The position numbers and the translations under genes were made by a program. From Erinaceus europaeus (taxonomy: Eukaryota > Chordata > Mammalia > Eulipotyphla > Erinaceidae), in assembly GCF_950295315.1 (NCBI RefSeq), contig NC_080180.1:66001092-66065091 (forward strand): a DNA stretch of 64,000 nucleotides. The letters are read 5' to 3'. The notes beneath the pieces are model-generated. The model was not told the origin of the DNA and did not search any database. It was given only the letters and a program-made list of their open reading frames with translations. Below, piece after piece: positions 33,276-45,220 of the stretch; position 1 is the first letter of the stretch; each line of letters opens with the position of its first letter.

Positions 33276-33500
33276 GCCCAGTCAAGTGGCTCACTTCGGG
33301 AGTGAGCTGCTTTCCCATGCCCATGACACATATTCAAGCCTCCTCCCTTCACACTGCAGGGAACATTGGAACTGTGGTCTTTTTATCCCTTTCTGTCTCT
33401 CTGTCTCTATCTGAAAAAGTCAGGACAGAACAGCAAAGCCCCACTGATGGCCCTAAATAAATAAATGAACAGACAAGTAGATAATTAAATAAATAACTGA
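33276..33500 (+). mobile_element. Unclassified SINE-like element
   Basis: 'gcccagtcaagtggctcact', a box B-like 'tattcaagcctcctccc', a pyrimidine block and an aaataaataaatg end suggest an older tRNA-SINE. Confidence 0.42.
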
Positions 33501-34196
33501 GGTGCACTACATAAGCACTTTGAAAGTTCTAGGGAAGTTTAAGGGGATTTGTGCTTAGTGTCTGCCATAGAGCCATGTAGACATTCTGACTGGATGTGAA
33601 GTGAAGCTCCAGTCCTCTTTTCTAATCATGTTTTTTTACAATCATTTGCACAGTGGTGATAGATGGCACATTTGTCACTCTTGAATACCAGACTATACAT
33701 CCATTCTAATGAATTTAGCCATCAACTTAATTGATAGTCTCTAACAGAAGGGTAGATTTATTCCCTCAATGAATAAAACTACTTAATATTTACAGCCAGT
33801 ATCAATTATGTTAACACATCTATTGACACTCCATTTTCAGTCTAATATACTGCTAATTTTAACAGAAATTAATCTAGTGATATGTGATCTATCGCCAGAG
33901 TAAGTTTCTATATAAGTCAGAACGAAAACTAGTTTCCTATAATATTTTGAAACCGTGTGTTAGATTATTTTTCCAGGAACCTTTATTGAACTAGGAACCT
34001 TTTGACCTGTGAGATATCTAGCTCTGTGAGCTCCCCTTCACCTTCTCTACTTCTGTCCTTTGTCTTTCTCTGTTATATCACCTGTGCCAGTGAGATGTCT
34101 CCAACATAAGAATTTACTACACAGATATGCAGAAAATCTGTCCCTTAATTAGAATCACGACTGACTCTAAGCACAGGAGGTTTACTACAGAGAACA

Positions 34197-34247
<51 letters not shown>

Positions 34248-34702
34248 GCAATCAATCATTGACATCTAAAAGGATACAGTAACTTCAAACTCCTCAGCTA
34301 AATATCCTAGAGTCCGTTCTACCTCACAGGATCAGGCCATTCTACAAAGGAAGAACACCATTCGAAATGTACACATGCAATCATTTCTATGTTTTAAAAT
34401 TAGTCTTCTTACTAAATCCCACAGACTGTGTACATTTGCTGCATTACCAAAATACCTGTTTTATACTATATTTCATTACAAGCTGCTATTGTCAGTGAAT
34501 GAATTTCTCAAATAGACGACAAGTTAACACACTACATTGAGGTACAAATTCTGCAAACATTGGCATCACTGCTGATTCACTCCATATGTGACTGATGTGA
34601 TATGTCACATTGTTTTAAGACCTTTTATTTTTATCTTGTGAAAAATTATGTGACATTGTTTTTGGAATACCTATTTTTCCTTGATGAAATTGCACTCAAT
34701 TT
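33501..34702. other. Unique AT-rich DNA with a CA microsatellite
   Basis: (CA)n at about 34198-34244. No gene or mobile element recognised elsewhere. Confidence 0.55.
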
Positions 34703-34711
34703 AAGAATTCA

Positions 34712-34988
34712 AGCTGGGCGGTAGTGCAGTGGGTTAAGCGCAGGTGGCGCTAAGCGCAAGGACGGGCATAAGGATCCCGATTCAAGCCCCAGCTCCACAC
34801 TTGCAGGGGAGTCGCTTCACAGGCACTGAAGTAGGTCTGCAGGTGTCTGTCTTTCTCTCCCCCTCTGTCTTCCCCTCCTCTCTCCATTTCTTTCTATCCT
34901 ATCCAACAACAACAAAAACAATAATAACTATAACAATAAAATAACAAGGGCAACAAAAGGGAATAAACAAAAAAAATTCCAAAAAAAG
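34712..34988 (+). mobile_element. SINE-A insertion with target-site duplication
   Basis: Flanked by aagaattca at 34703-34711 and 34989-34997. Box B is altered (gattcaagcccc). Confidence 0.9.
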
Positions 34989-34997
34989 AAGAATTCA

Positions 34998-35560
34998 GTT
35001 CTTTGTTTCTTTCTAAATCAATGCAATTGACTAAGGGATCAGGAAATAGGAAAGCTATCAAGATACCAGTGATAGTACAACAGTGCTGATCAACTAAGTT
35101 CAGGAGTATTTAATAGGAATATAATTCAATGTAATTTTTGGAAGATGTATGATGAGTAAGAGATCCAGATAACGCCAACCAGAGAGGGTCACGAATTCAA
35201 ATAAGTTTTGAGCAAAAGTTACAACATCAACTGTGCACATGGAGTCCAAGGCCACCATGTTATGTTTTGCATATGATACAATAAAGCGACCTCTTTTGAA
35301 CGATTTTGAACAAGTAGTAAAACCTCTGGACCTAGAAGTCATGATTTCAACATAACAGCTATCAAGAGAATTGATTTTATTTTTATCTTATTGGGAGGTT
35401 AATGAGTTTTACAATTGCTGGCAGGGGGGACTATCTCTCATCGAGTTAATATCTGTGTATCCAAACACTGTATTACACACATTCCAGCAAGAGTCCTGGC
35501 ATCTTGGTGTTGTTTTGATGATGGCATACAATGGACAACATATTTCCATATATTTAAAGA
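34998..35560. other. Unique intergenic DNA
   Basis: No repeat recognised. An 80-codon minus frame (35100-35342) has no recognisable family. Confidence 0.5.
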
Positions 35561-35720
35561 CTTCTTTATTTAATACTTTATTCATTTATTAATGAGAAAC
35601 ATAGGAGGAGAGAGAAAGAACCAGGCATTACCCTGGTACATGTGCTGCTGGGGACTGAACTCAAGACCTCATGCTTGAGAGTCCAATGCTTTATCCACTG
35701 TACCACCTCTCAGACCACAA
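35561..35720 (-). mobile_element. SINE-D
   Basis: Antisense with 'accctggtacatgtgctgct', 'ctcatgcttgagagtccaat' and 'gctttatccactgtaccacc', one of the clearest SINE-D copies. Confidence 0.85.
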
Positions 35721-35727
35721 GCTTTCC

Positions 35728-35975
35728 ATATATTTATTGTCTTCTGTATATTGTCTTTCAAGAGGTTCCTGTTGCAATCAGACAAGTTTTCATTCTTTGG
35801 AGCTATAAAAGCCCTTTGGATATTTTAGGTAATAGTGACTTATTGCTTTTCTAGGCAGATGAGCTTTTTTGTAAATATTTTTTTATCCCAGTCAGTTTCT
35901 TGTCTTCTTTCATAATGAAGAGAAAAAGCTTGAATAGAGTTCAGTTTGTCAATTATTTCCTCATACCAAAATCAA
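35728..35975 (-). mobile_element. Old LINE-1 fragment
   Basis: 'tttggatattttaggtaat', 'gagcttttttgtaaatattt' and 'agtttgtcaattattt' parallel the antisense of the L1 ORF2 3' region common in mammals. Recognised from memory and diverged. Confidence 0.55.
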
Positions 35976-36910
35976 GTGCTGGTTTTCCTGAAGCTTGAGT
36001 TTCTTCTAGCTTTGTCTTGTCCAAGTCCAAATTTCTTTCCGTAGAAACAGTATGTGAAACAACCAAAAAGGAGACCGTACATATTCTCATTTGTAAATGT
36101 CTCAGTGTATTTCTGAACCTGAATAAAATGTGTGACGTAGCTGAAAGGCTTAATGCACTGTTTTCCCTGTAGTCAGTCATCTGTGCGTAGCTGAAGTAAA
36201 GAGTGATTACTGTAACTCGTAATTTTATGAGTAGCTATGTCAGAAGAAAATTATATATCTAATCACAGAATAAAAGATTTTTATTCCCAGGACTTAGCTC
36301 ATTGTTTCTTCTTGTGCATTTTTGACTATAATTAAATCAAACAGAACTTAAGCTGATATTTTACAAAATAGTATTGAATGAGAGAATTAATGAGTCTCTC
36401 CTTTTCATAACCATTAAATACATCATTCCAGGTTTAATGTGAAAAATGGTCTCATGCATAAAGTTTGAAAAATGTAATTTTCAGCACTACAATTAAACAT
36501 GTTTTAGATCTGTGCACCTGCCTCTTTTTCTGCCATTTGCAGTCTTGAATTTTGAAACACAGAGTAGTTATACCTTAAATGTATGGGAAATATTTTGAGC
36601 AATTAGGTGATAGAAAATAACTTCTTGTTGTATGTCTGGATTCACAGTTCCTTGATCTGACATATTAAAATATGGCACGTAAGGTACAGACCAAGCTTGG
36701 AAGTTTAAATGAGTGCTTTATCTTCAAATTTTATATTACATATGTAATTATCCACTAATTTGAATAAATTTTTCAAGCTGTATTTGTCCATCAGTTTGAA
36801 TAAGTCTTTCAAAATTTACCTTAAATTATTATGTGTTTACGTTTTTAGTTTAACATTAGAGAGTTTTTGAAAATGCACATAACCAATATATAACAAAACT
36901 CTATGTTGGC
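35976..36910. other. Unique AT-rich intergenic DNA
   Basis: Nothing recognised. Confidence 0.5.
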
Positions 36911-37030
36911 AGGGAGAGATAGCATACTGGATATGCGAAGAGATTATCATGCCTGACTCCAAAGCCCCAGGTTCAATCCCCTGCACCACCATAAACCATA
37001 GCTGAGCAGTGCTCTGGTAAAAGAAAACAA
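36911..37030 (+). mobile_element. SINE-C
   Basis: 'gggagagatagcatactgga', 'ccccaggttcaatcccctgc' and 'agctgagcagtgctctggta' are all present. Confidence 0.85.
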
Positions 37031-37259
37031 AACTGTATGGAAAAATACAGGAATGCTCAAAGCATGTCCAGTGTCGGGACCGAACCAGGAACATATGTCA
37101 TGCCAGCTGAGTCACTTCCAGCGGCAGGAGGTGCGTTTCAAAAGGAAGCATATGTGTCGAGATACTGCAGAAACATTAACAGAAAATACTGACATGAATA
37201 ATGTCTAACGTTTCCAATGAAGATAAAGTATATGTGACACTGCTAAACAATAAAAAGTA

Positions 37260-37527
37260 GTGGGTCAGGCTGTAATGCAGAGGGTTAAATGCACATGGTG
37301 TGAAGCTCAAGGATCCCAGTTCGAGCCCCCGGCTCCCCATCTGCACGGGGGGTCGCTTTACAGGCGGTGAAGCAGGTGTGCAGGTGTCTGTCTGTCTCTC
37401 CCCCTCTCTTTCTTCCCCTCTTCTCTCCATTTCTCTCTGTCCTATCCAACAACAGTGACATCAATAACAAGAATAATATAACCAGAACAATGATAAAAAC
37501 AACAAGGGCAATTAAAAGGAAAAAAAA
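37260..37527 (+). mobile_element. SINE-A
   Basis: Complete with moderate divergence. The head reads 'gtaatgcagagggttaaatg'. Confidence 0.92.
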
Positions 37528-37879
37528 TAGCCTCCAGGAGCAGTGGATTCATGGTGCAGGCACTGAGCCCCCCAAATAACTCTGAAGACAAAAATAAATA
37601 ACAAAAAAATAAATAAAAATAAAGAAGTAAAAAGGAATTGAAAAGAATAGAAACTCATGTTGTACCAATTTTAAACAGAAAAGAAGTAGCTTAGTTATAA
37701 ATCTTTTGTGTATATGTATTTGTATACCTTTAGACACACTTGTATATGCAAACTTAAGACACATTCTAACTTTAGTAAATAAATCTAGCATTAATATTTA
37801 AACTCAGAATTGTCCTTGTTTAGATTCGTATTTTCCTAGTAAAAAGAGTGAATGATATGTATTTGAAGTTCCTGTTTGC
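37528..37879. other. Unique AT-rich DNA
   Basis: Nothing recognised. Confidence 0.5.
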
Positions 37880-38130
37880 CATCTGCATGCTTTCTTTAGA
37901 GAAAATTCTGTTGAGATCTTAGCCCATCTTTTTAATTGGATTGTTTTGTATATTTATTGCTTCTCTTGTTGAGTGATTTGATTTCTGTGTATAATTTGGA
38001 TATTAAAACCCCGATGAAGACACAATCTGTCAGGATCTCCTCTCATTCAGTGGGATGTCTTTGTGTTTTGATGCAAGTTTCGTATTCTGTGCAGGAAGGT
38101 TTTAGTTTTCCTTCTTCTGCACTGATTTGA
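37880..38130 (-). mobile_element. Old LINE-1 fragment
   Basis: 'tttggatattaaaaccccga', 'tcctctcattcagtgggatg' and a 'tctgtgcaggaaggttttag' block match the usual antisense L1 ORF2 3' layout. No frame is intact. Confidence 0.6.
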
Positions 38131-38878
38131 AAAGAAAATTATGTAGAGAAAGTGATAAGGATAAATAAATATTTCATTAGACTAGGTATTTATGAACTTT
38201 AAAATAGGAGTTCTCAAAGGAAATTGTAAAGAAATAAAAGTATATTTTACTCAATCCAGATGGATTCAGCAAATTAAAAAAAATTTTAAATTTTGGGGAA
38301 ATTATTATAAGAAAAAAGAACTCAGATTGACACGGGAAAATAGAAACAAATTCTTAAAGTTCACGCAAAGGAAAGCTAAGAATTGTTTTAAGTGGATGTA
38401 AAAGTTAGAAACATATAGGTAGGGTAGCCTAACAAGAGTAACTTAAAATTGCCATTTTCATAAAACAATATATTAGAGACTACTTTAAAATTATATTCAT
38501 TTTAAAGGCAAAAGGTCTGTGATTGAGTCATCAGGCTCCTTGGATAATAAAAATCTCATGTTAACTCCAGTAGAGTAATCCGCCACAACTCAAATTATTA
38601 CTTGTGACTATCTACAAAGATGAATGACCTTAGAAGTAAGTATGCCTTTGGGTGTTTTATAGACATTTCTATTGTCCTTCTCTTTTTCAGAGACCTTTTA
38701 GTTGAATAAAAGCAGGTGCCTAAACTTTCCTTTCTTTAGCAATGAATTTGCAGACTGGTATCTATTTTAAAGGTAATGTACTAATTAATGAGCACAAGAC
38801 CCAAACTTGCCAAATGAAGGATTCTTATAGATATTGGGAACATTTTCTTGCCTTTTTTTTTATAGAGTGTTTTGTCTT
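38131..38878. other. Unique AT-rich DNA
   Basis: Nothing recognised. Confidence 0.5.
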
Positions 38879-39190
38879 TTTTTTTTTTTTTGCATCCAGG
38901 GTTATTGCTGAAGCTTGATTCTGGCACAACAAATCCACTGCACCTGGAGGTTTGTTTGTTTTTTTGTTGTTGTTTTTTTGGATAAGACAGAAAAATTGAG
39001 AGAGGAGCGAGAGCGAGGAGACAGAGAAGGGGAGAGAAAGATAGAAAGACAGACACCTGCAGACCTGCTTCATCACTTGTGAAACAACTCCCCTGCAGGT
39101 AGGGAGCTGGGGACTTGAACCAGGATCCTTGACTGGATCCTTGTACTTTATACTATATGCCCGTACCCCGATGCACTACTGCCCAGCCCC
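38879..39190 (-). mobile_element. SINE-E, long copy
   Basis: Antisense with the complete distal module ('ccagggttattgctgaagct', 'aaatccactgcacctggagg') preceded by poly-T, then the purine block, core and head. The best view of the SINE-E structure in the window. Confidence 0.88.
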
Positions 39191-39507
39191 CTATAATGCT
39201 TTCTAGATGTCCTGGTTTGGAGTTTATGTTGATGTGAAGACATGTAAAAACTGTGTTATAGAAAAACAAGCATAAATAGAAATAGAAGTGGACCCCAGGT
39301 TAGATCACTGTGGTAAAAAGTTAACTGAATTTATCTCTTCAAGTTTGCTAGCAACTCTTTGCCTTAGCTCCGCTAACTATATCTACTCTCAACTCTGACA
39401 CCATCTTCCCAGACAATATTTCTCGTCCACCCACATGTTAGCTATCAAGCTCAAACAAAGACTATTAAGACATACTCTGAGGAACATTCCTAAAATAGAC
39501 TTCCTGG
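39191..39507. other. Unique intergenic DNA
   Basis: Nothing recognised. Confidence 0.5.
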
Positions 39508-39690
39508 ATGGGGGGAGACAGCATAATGGTTATACAAAGAGACTCTCATACGTGAGGCTCCTAAGTCCCAGGTTCAATCCCCCGCACCAATAAGCCAGAG
39601 CTGGACAGGGTTCTGGTGTTTCTCTCTGTGTCTTTCTCTCTCTGCATCTCTCTCAAAAATAAAATAAATAAAATAGATTAAAAAATTTAA
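39508..39690 (+). mobile_element. SINE-C, full-length
   Basis: From 'ggggggagacagcataatgg' through 'cccaggttcaatcccccgca' to a CT-rich block and 'aaaataaaataaataaaata'. The cleanest SINE-C here. Confidence 0.92.
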
Positions 39691-39719
39691 AATAGACTTC
39701 CTAGCTTTTTTCTACCCTA

Positions 39720-40195
39720 AGTTCCCTATTTTCATCTGCTCTATTCCTACTTTCTGGTTCCTGTCTATTAAACAATTTGTTCTATTTTATATGCTATTGT
39801 ATTTCAGCCAACAAGTTCTGAGTGCTGCTATGATTCCATCCTGATTTCCCTGGGCAGACAACTTTACCAATGTGTGCAGGAACCTCCTCTCCCCAGAGCC
39901 CTGCCCCACTAGAGAAAGATAGAAAGAGGCTGGGGGGATGGATCCACCTGCCAAGACCCATGTCCAGCAGAGAAGCAATTGCAGAAGCCAGACCTCCCAC
40001 CTTCTGCTCCCTATAAAGGATTTCGATCAAGACACCCAGAGGGATAAACAATAGGGAGGCTTCCGATGGAGGCGGTGGGACACTGAACTCTGGTGGTGGA
40101 CACTGTGTGGAATCACACCCCTGTTACAATGAAACCTTTTACAGTCTTATAAATCAATATTAATCCACTAATAAAAATAAAAGATAAAAATTAAA
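39720..40195 (+). mobile_element. LINE-1 3' end, older subfamily
   Basis: Colinear with 540-950 but much more diverged, with its own terminal sequence 'cagtcttataaatcaatatt' and an aataaaaataaaa tail. Confidence 0.8.
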
Positions 40196-41404
40196 ATATG
40201 TATGAACAGCACAAGGTCTGAATACTTAATTGTATTTGAATAAATAACAGGGAATTTTAAACATAAATAATATACATATTTAACTATATATAAACCATAT
40301 ATATATATCATATATTTAGGAATAACTGATTGCACTGGATGGCATAAAGAAATGACTCAGACAATTGTATGCCTATGAAGAAAATCCAGAAATGTTAAAT
40401 TAGAAAATTAAAATGCCAATGTTATTATTTTCAGTTCTCTATTCAGAGAAATTAAGAGTGGCCTTTAAAATATGTGCATTTCTAAATTGTGTGCAATCCT
40501 TAATTGTCCTTACCTTTTATTTTTGATCTTTTGTATAATTGCAGGCTTCCTTTTTTATGTTCTAAAAACTTAAGAAAAAGGAACTTGAACCAGATAACCA
40601 ACTAGCTATTATCCTTAATTTACAAAAGACCAAATATATCTGTCCTTCAAATTCTCAGGAAAAAAAATCTGTAGCAAAAAATTTAATTTTTTTCCAAAAT
40701 ATTCAGCTTTCTAGTATTTCAAACAATATCCTCAGTAACAGATAAGAAGAAACAACATTATGTAAAACGTGGCAACCAGGTATCTTATGCAAATATATGT
40801 TGGTAAAGGGGTTGTTAATTTTGTACCCAGGACTTTTAGCCAAATAAATAAATAAATGAATCTGACATTAAAGATGGCAAATGCCACACTCTTTACGTGC
40901 TGATGAATATAGGGTATGCTACAGTGAAAACTGGCTGTTACTCATTACTGAGAAAATGAGCCTGTAGACCAGCTTTCTGCTCACTAACTATTTGATCTTA
41001 GTATATCTAGTTGTTTTCTTGTGTATACACTGGCGTTTACTTCAAGGGTGTGTATAAAGTATTTGATACATTTGTTACAGTAATGATGTTATAAAAATAG
41101 AACCCAGTTTCCTATCATGGAACTCGCTTTACTTCTTTTTTTTTCATATACTTCACCCAGTCAATACACAGATTAAATTTGTACTATTTCCAAAACATTG
41201 TATCCAATCATGACATTGTCTCAACCTCCACGGACAGGACAAGATGCTTCTATTTGATTTCTTGAAGCATTTGTTATATGACAGGATTCTCTTCTTGACA
41301 AGCCAGCCTATCACCTAGAAAAAAATACATCTTGAAGGATTTCAGAATAACAGTTTTCAAAAAGAGTCAAAAATTGGGTTTTAAAATTAAAAACCTGGTG
41401 TGTG
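40196..41404. other. Unique AT-rich DNA
   Basis: No gene or repeat recognised. A short TATA run lies near 40270-40310. Confidence 0.5.
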
Positions 41405-41580
41405 AGGGCAGAGGGGCACCTGGTGGAGTACACATCATCATGCCCAAGGACCTGGGTTCAGCCCCCGCTTCCCACCTGCAGGGGGAAAGCTTCATGAGTA
41501 GAGAAGTGCTGCAGGTATCTCCCTCTCTGATTCTCTATTTCCTCTTCCCTCTCACGTCCTCTCTATCCCTTTGTTAAAAA
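41405..41580 (+). mobile_element. SINE-B
   Basis: Diverged head, then 'aaggacctgggttcagcccc', 'cacctgcagggggaaagctt' and a truncated tail. Confidence 0.85.
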
Positions 41581-42647
41581 AGGCCAATAACAGATTTTTT
41601 TCTCATTGCATGTTTGTTTATTAAAAAAAAAAAGACTAAGGTTTGACTGGAGTTTAAACACAAAAATAGACCACTTCTAAGAGCAAGAATGCCTCTATAG
41701 GTTACTATAAAACTATTTACTCTGACGCTTTTAAAATAGTAAGTATGCGATTTTGTATAATTAATCATTCTATTTTCCAAGCATGCAGTATGCATGAATT
41801 TTTGTATTAATTATATATGCTTAATGATTGCAATAAACATTATATTATACTTGTATTTTATATTTTGGCAATTATATAAAATAGTATATATTCATAATAC
41901 CTAATAAATATAACATAAAATGATATAACTAATACTCAAATAAAAATTTGATGTTTATGCTTCTGTATAAATACTTTTTAATATCATCAACAGAAGGTTA
42001 TCCTTTTTTTAAATGGGTGATACCATCAATATTCTTTTCTTCTTCTAACTTTTGTGATTTCTCAGACATTTTTTTTCTAAGTACCTAGTAAAGATATGCC
42101 AACCATTCAAACATTAAAGAGATAAAATGAAAGAAAGAGACTGTATGATATTTATACAAAGTTGAAACTGCTATCTTCACAAACATGTTATTTTTACTTG
42201 TAAACTGGGAAAATATAACTAGGTATGTCAGTGTTGAGAATAAATATAGACTACAGATACTATGTTCTTACATTGTCACTTTTCTGACCATCATCATGAT
42301 TATACATGAAACTTGTAGATAAAGATATTTGCAGATAGCATAAGCCTTACTGACTTTAGCACATTCCAGGCAAGATGACTGCATTTACTCTTTTCTACAA
42401 TTTGATCACCATTAATGAACTCTCTGAGGAAGTCGTCATGGTTTCCACTTACAAGGAGAACCACAGTTCTGAAATCATGAGCAGCATTTTGAGACTGGTA
42501 TGTTTACACAGCACATCAGAATCCAAGGTAGAATGACTAGATTTTTCAAAATGTTTTACTAAGATTTTTTTTCTTTTTTTGTAGTAAAGAACAGTGGTTT
42601 CATTTTTCAAAGTTCTTCTGTCATGGAGGAAGAGAGAAAAATGTGTA
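41581..42647. other. Unique, very AT-rich DNA
   Basis: 41800-41960 is almost all A and T. Nothing else recognised. Confidence 0.55.
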
Positions 42648-42930
42648 TATTTTGCTCCCCTTTTGTTGTCCTTATTGTTTTATCATTGTCGTGGTTATTA
42701 TTATTGTTGTTATTGATGTCATTGTTGTTGGATAGGACAGAGAGAAATCAAGAGAGGAGGGGAAGAAAGAGAGGGGGAGAGAAAGACAGACACCTGCAGA
42801 CCTGCTTCACTGCCTGTGAAGTGACTCCCCCTGTAGGGGGGGAGCTGGGGGCTCGAACTGGGATTCTGAGGCTGGTCTTTGCGCTTTGTGCCACGTGCAC
42901 TTAACCCGCTGTGCTACAGCCCGACCCCCC
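42648..42930 (-). mobile_element. SINE-A
   Basis: Antisense, complete, ending 'gctgtgctacagcccgaccc'. It lies just upstream of an L1 insertion. Confidence 0.92.
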
Positions 42931-42989
42931 CAGATCTGTTTTCTACCAGGTGTTTTCCTCTCTGGTCCCCCTTTTTAAACATTTCTCAT

Positions 42990-43525
42990 GTAAAAACACA
43001 CGTATCCATAAACTACTGCAAAATATATACCTGAAAGCAGTAGTACACTAGAGTTTGCAGTGAGTACCTCCCTAACACTTCCTCTCCACTATTCCAAGCT
43101 TGGGATCCATGATTGCTCAACAAATTGTTTGGCTTCGTATGTTAACTCTCTTTTCAATCACCAGGTTCCAGATGCCACCAGGATGCTGGCTAGGCTTCCC
43201 TGGATTGAAGACCCCACCAATGTGTCCTGGAGCTCCGCTTCCCCAGAGACCCACCCTACTAGGGAAAGAGAGAGGCAGACTGGGAGTATGGACCGACCAG
43301 TCAACGCCCATGTTCAGCGGGGAAGCAATTACAGAAGCCAGACCTTCCACCTTCTGCATCCCACAACGACCCTGGGTCCATGCTCCCAGAGGGATAGAGA
43401 ATGGGAAAGCTATCATGGGAGGGGGTGGGATATGGAGATTGGGTGGTGGGAATTGTGTGGAGCTGTACCCCTCCTACCCTATGGTTTTGTTCATTAATCC
43501 TTTCTTAAATAAAAAAAAAAAGAAA
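42990..43525 (+). mobile_element. LINE-1 3' end, young copy
   Basis: Near-identical to 430-956. The flanks 'aaacatttctcatgtaa' (before) and 'aaacattcccttgtaa' (after the poly-A) look like a decayed target-site duplication. High similarity to the first copy suggests recent activity of this subfamily. Confidence 0.85.
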
Positions 43526-44819
43526 AAAAAAACATTCCCTTGTAAGATATTTATCAATCTATGCTGATACTGAATTAAAAAGAAATAGACACGAACCATG
43601 TTCTTATCTACCCTCATCCACTAGGACAAGGTCTTGCGATTACTTATCAGCCTTCCTGGTAGCATGTCAAAATCCCTCCAACAGCCAAACAGGAAGAACA
43701 TAAAAAGCATTACCATATTGTTTTTCTAAATACAGAAAAAACAGAAATGCAACCTGAAAAAAATAATCCAAACAGTACTTTGTGGCTGATATTATTAAGA
43801 TAATCTGATAACAATATTCTCTTTAATGAGATTGTAAATTGTCCAAGTAGCATAATTATGGACACTGAAATATGATTTTGGAACTGATGAATACCTTTAT
43901 CTTCATAATAGTGGATAACTGTTTCTGTCCTCTGGCCATGCCTTCTTTTTTCCCTTTGATTCAAAAGAATTTGTTCTTCTGATCATTTTTCTATATGCAT
44001 CATGCTGTTTTGTAATGTTCCTTCTGCCCTGGGATGGTTGGTTTCATCTTTCAGCTTGTATACTGCTCATATTAGCGGAACATTCTTACGTGTCTGCATG
44101 GCTACATTCTCATCTTCCTTTCATCTGCAATGTCTTCACTAAGTCTGTGTACAAATGTCTGCCCTTGTTTTGAATGAACTGTATCATTAGATGCTTCTGA
44201 ACAAGCAATAACTTATCATCCTGTTTAGATCAGCTTACATTTGTAAATACTTGGGCTATGAATTGTTCTTTCTTAACAAGTTGCCCCTATATTCTAACTA
44301 ATTAAAATTCTTCTCCACTACAGCAGTAGGTGGGGTGCAGAAATTTATTTTCCTTTGGGTCAAAAGGAGTAATCCAGAGTCTGTGTTGAAATCGGTCATC
44401 TTGCCATGTTGCACAGAGTCACAGAGGCCATAGACTGTGCATTGCTTTTAACAAAATATTAAACATCTCTTTCAGACTGATGTAGCCTTTAAAATGATCA
44501 TTTCACTCAAACTTATGGATAGCCATAAAAATGTGTAAGAGAAAATTCTCCCCTTGAACACAAAATCATTAGGCATAATCAGAAGGACCGGTACTATTTT
44601 CCTCTGGATACTTTTATTGATTCTATAAACATAATATAAATGGCATGATTAACGCTGCATGCAACTTTGTCTCTTTCTCATTCATCTACCTCATAGCTTC
44701 AGACAAACATACATTCTTTCGTATCCACATAACCAATATATGTTATGTACACATTGTATAATTCACATTACCAGCACCCAGTGATGGGGCAGTGATTGTC
44801 AAGACACTAGTAATGTTGG
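43526..44819. other. Unique AT-rich DNA
   Basis: No repeat or gene recognised. Confidence 0.5.
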
Positions 44820-44935
44820 CCACACACAAACAGCTCAGTGGCAAGGGAGCTGACTCCATAGGGGTCTGGGTGCTTAACATTCTGAGTTCCATTCCCAGCA
44901 CTACATAGATGAGGCAAGGTGGGGAATGTTGTTTT
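44820..44935 (+). mobile_element. Possible old tRNA-derived SINE
   Basis: 'cagctcagtggcaagggagc' (box A-like) and 'gagttccattcccagcacta' (box B-like) are correctly spaced. Confidence 0.4.
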
Positions 44936-45156
44936 CCTACTGAGGTCTATTTGGATAAGTATAACATCATTCTAAGGCCAAACAAAATTATCAACTTAAA
45001 ATTAGCATGCAGTATAGTTATGATAAAAGTTTATAGATTTATTGGATGATAAATCCACCTGCAACAGCTATGGTAGGACCAGACCAGATGATCCCCCAGG
45101 CCATATGTGTCTTGTGGGTTGGACATTCTCCATCCCAGTTTTAGAATTGTACTCAT

Positions 45157-45220
<64 letters not shown>

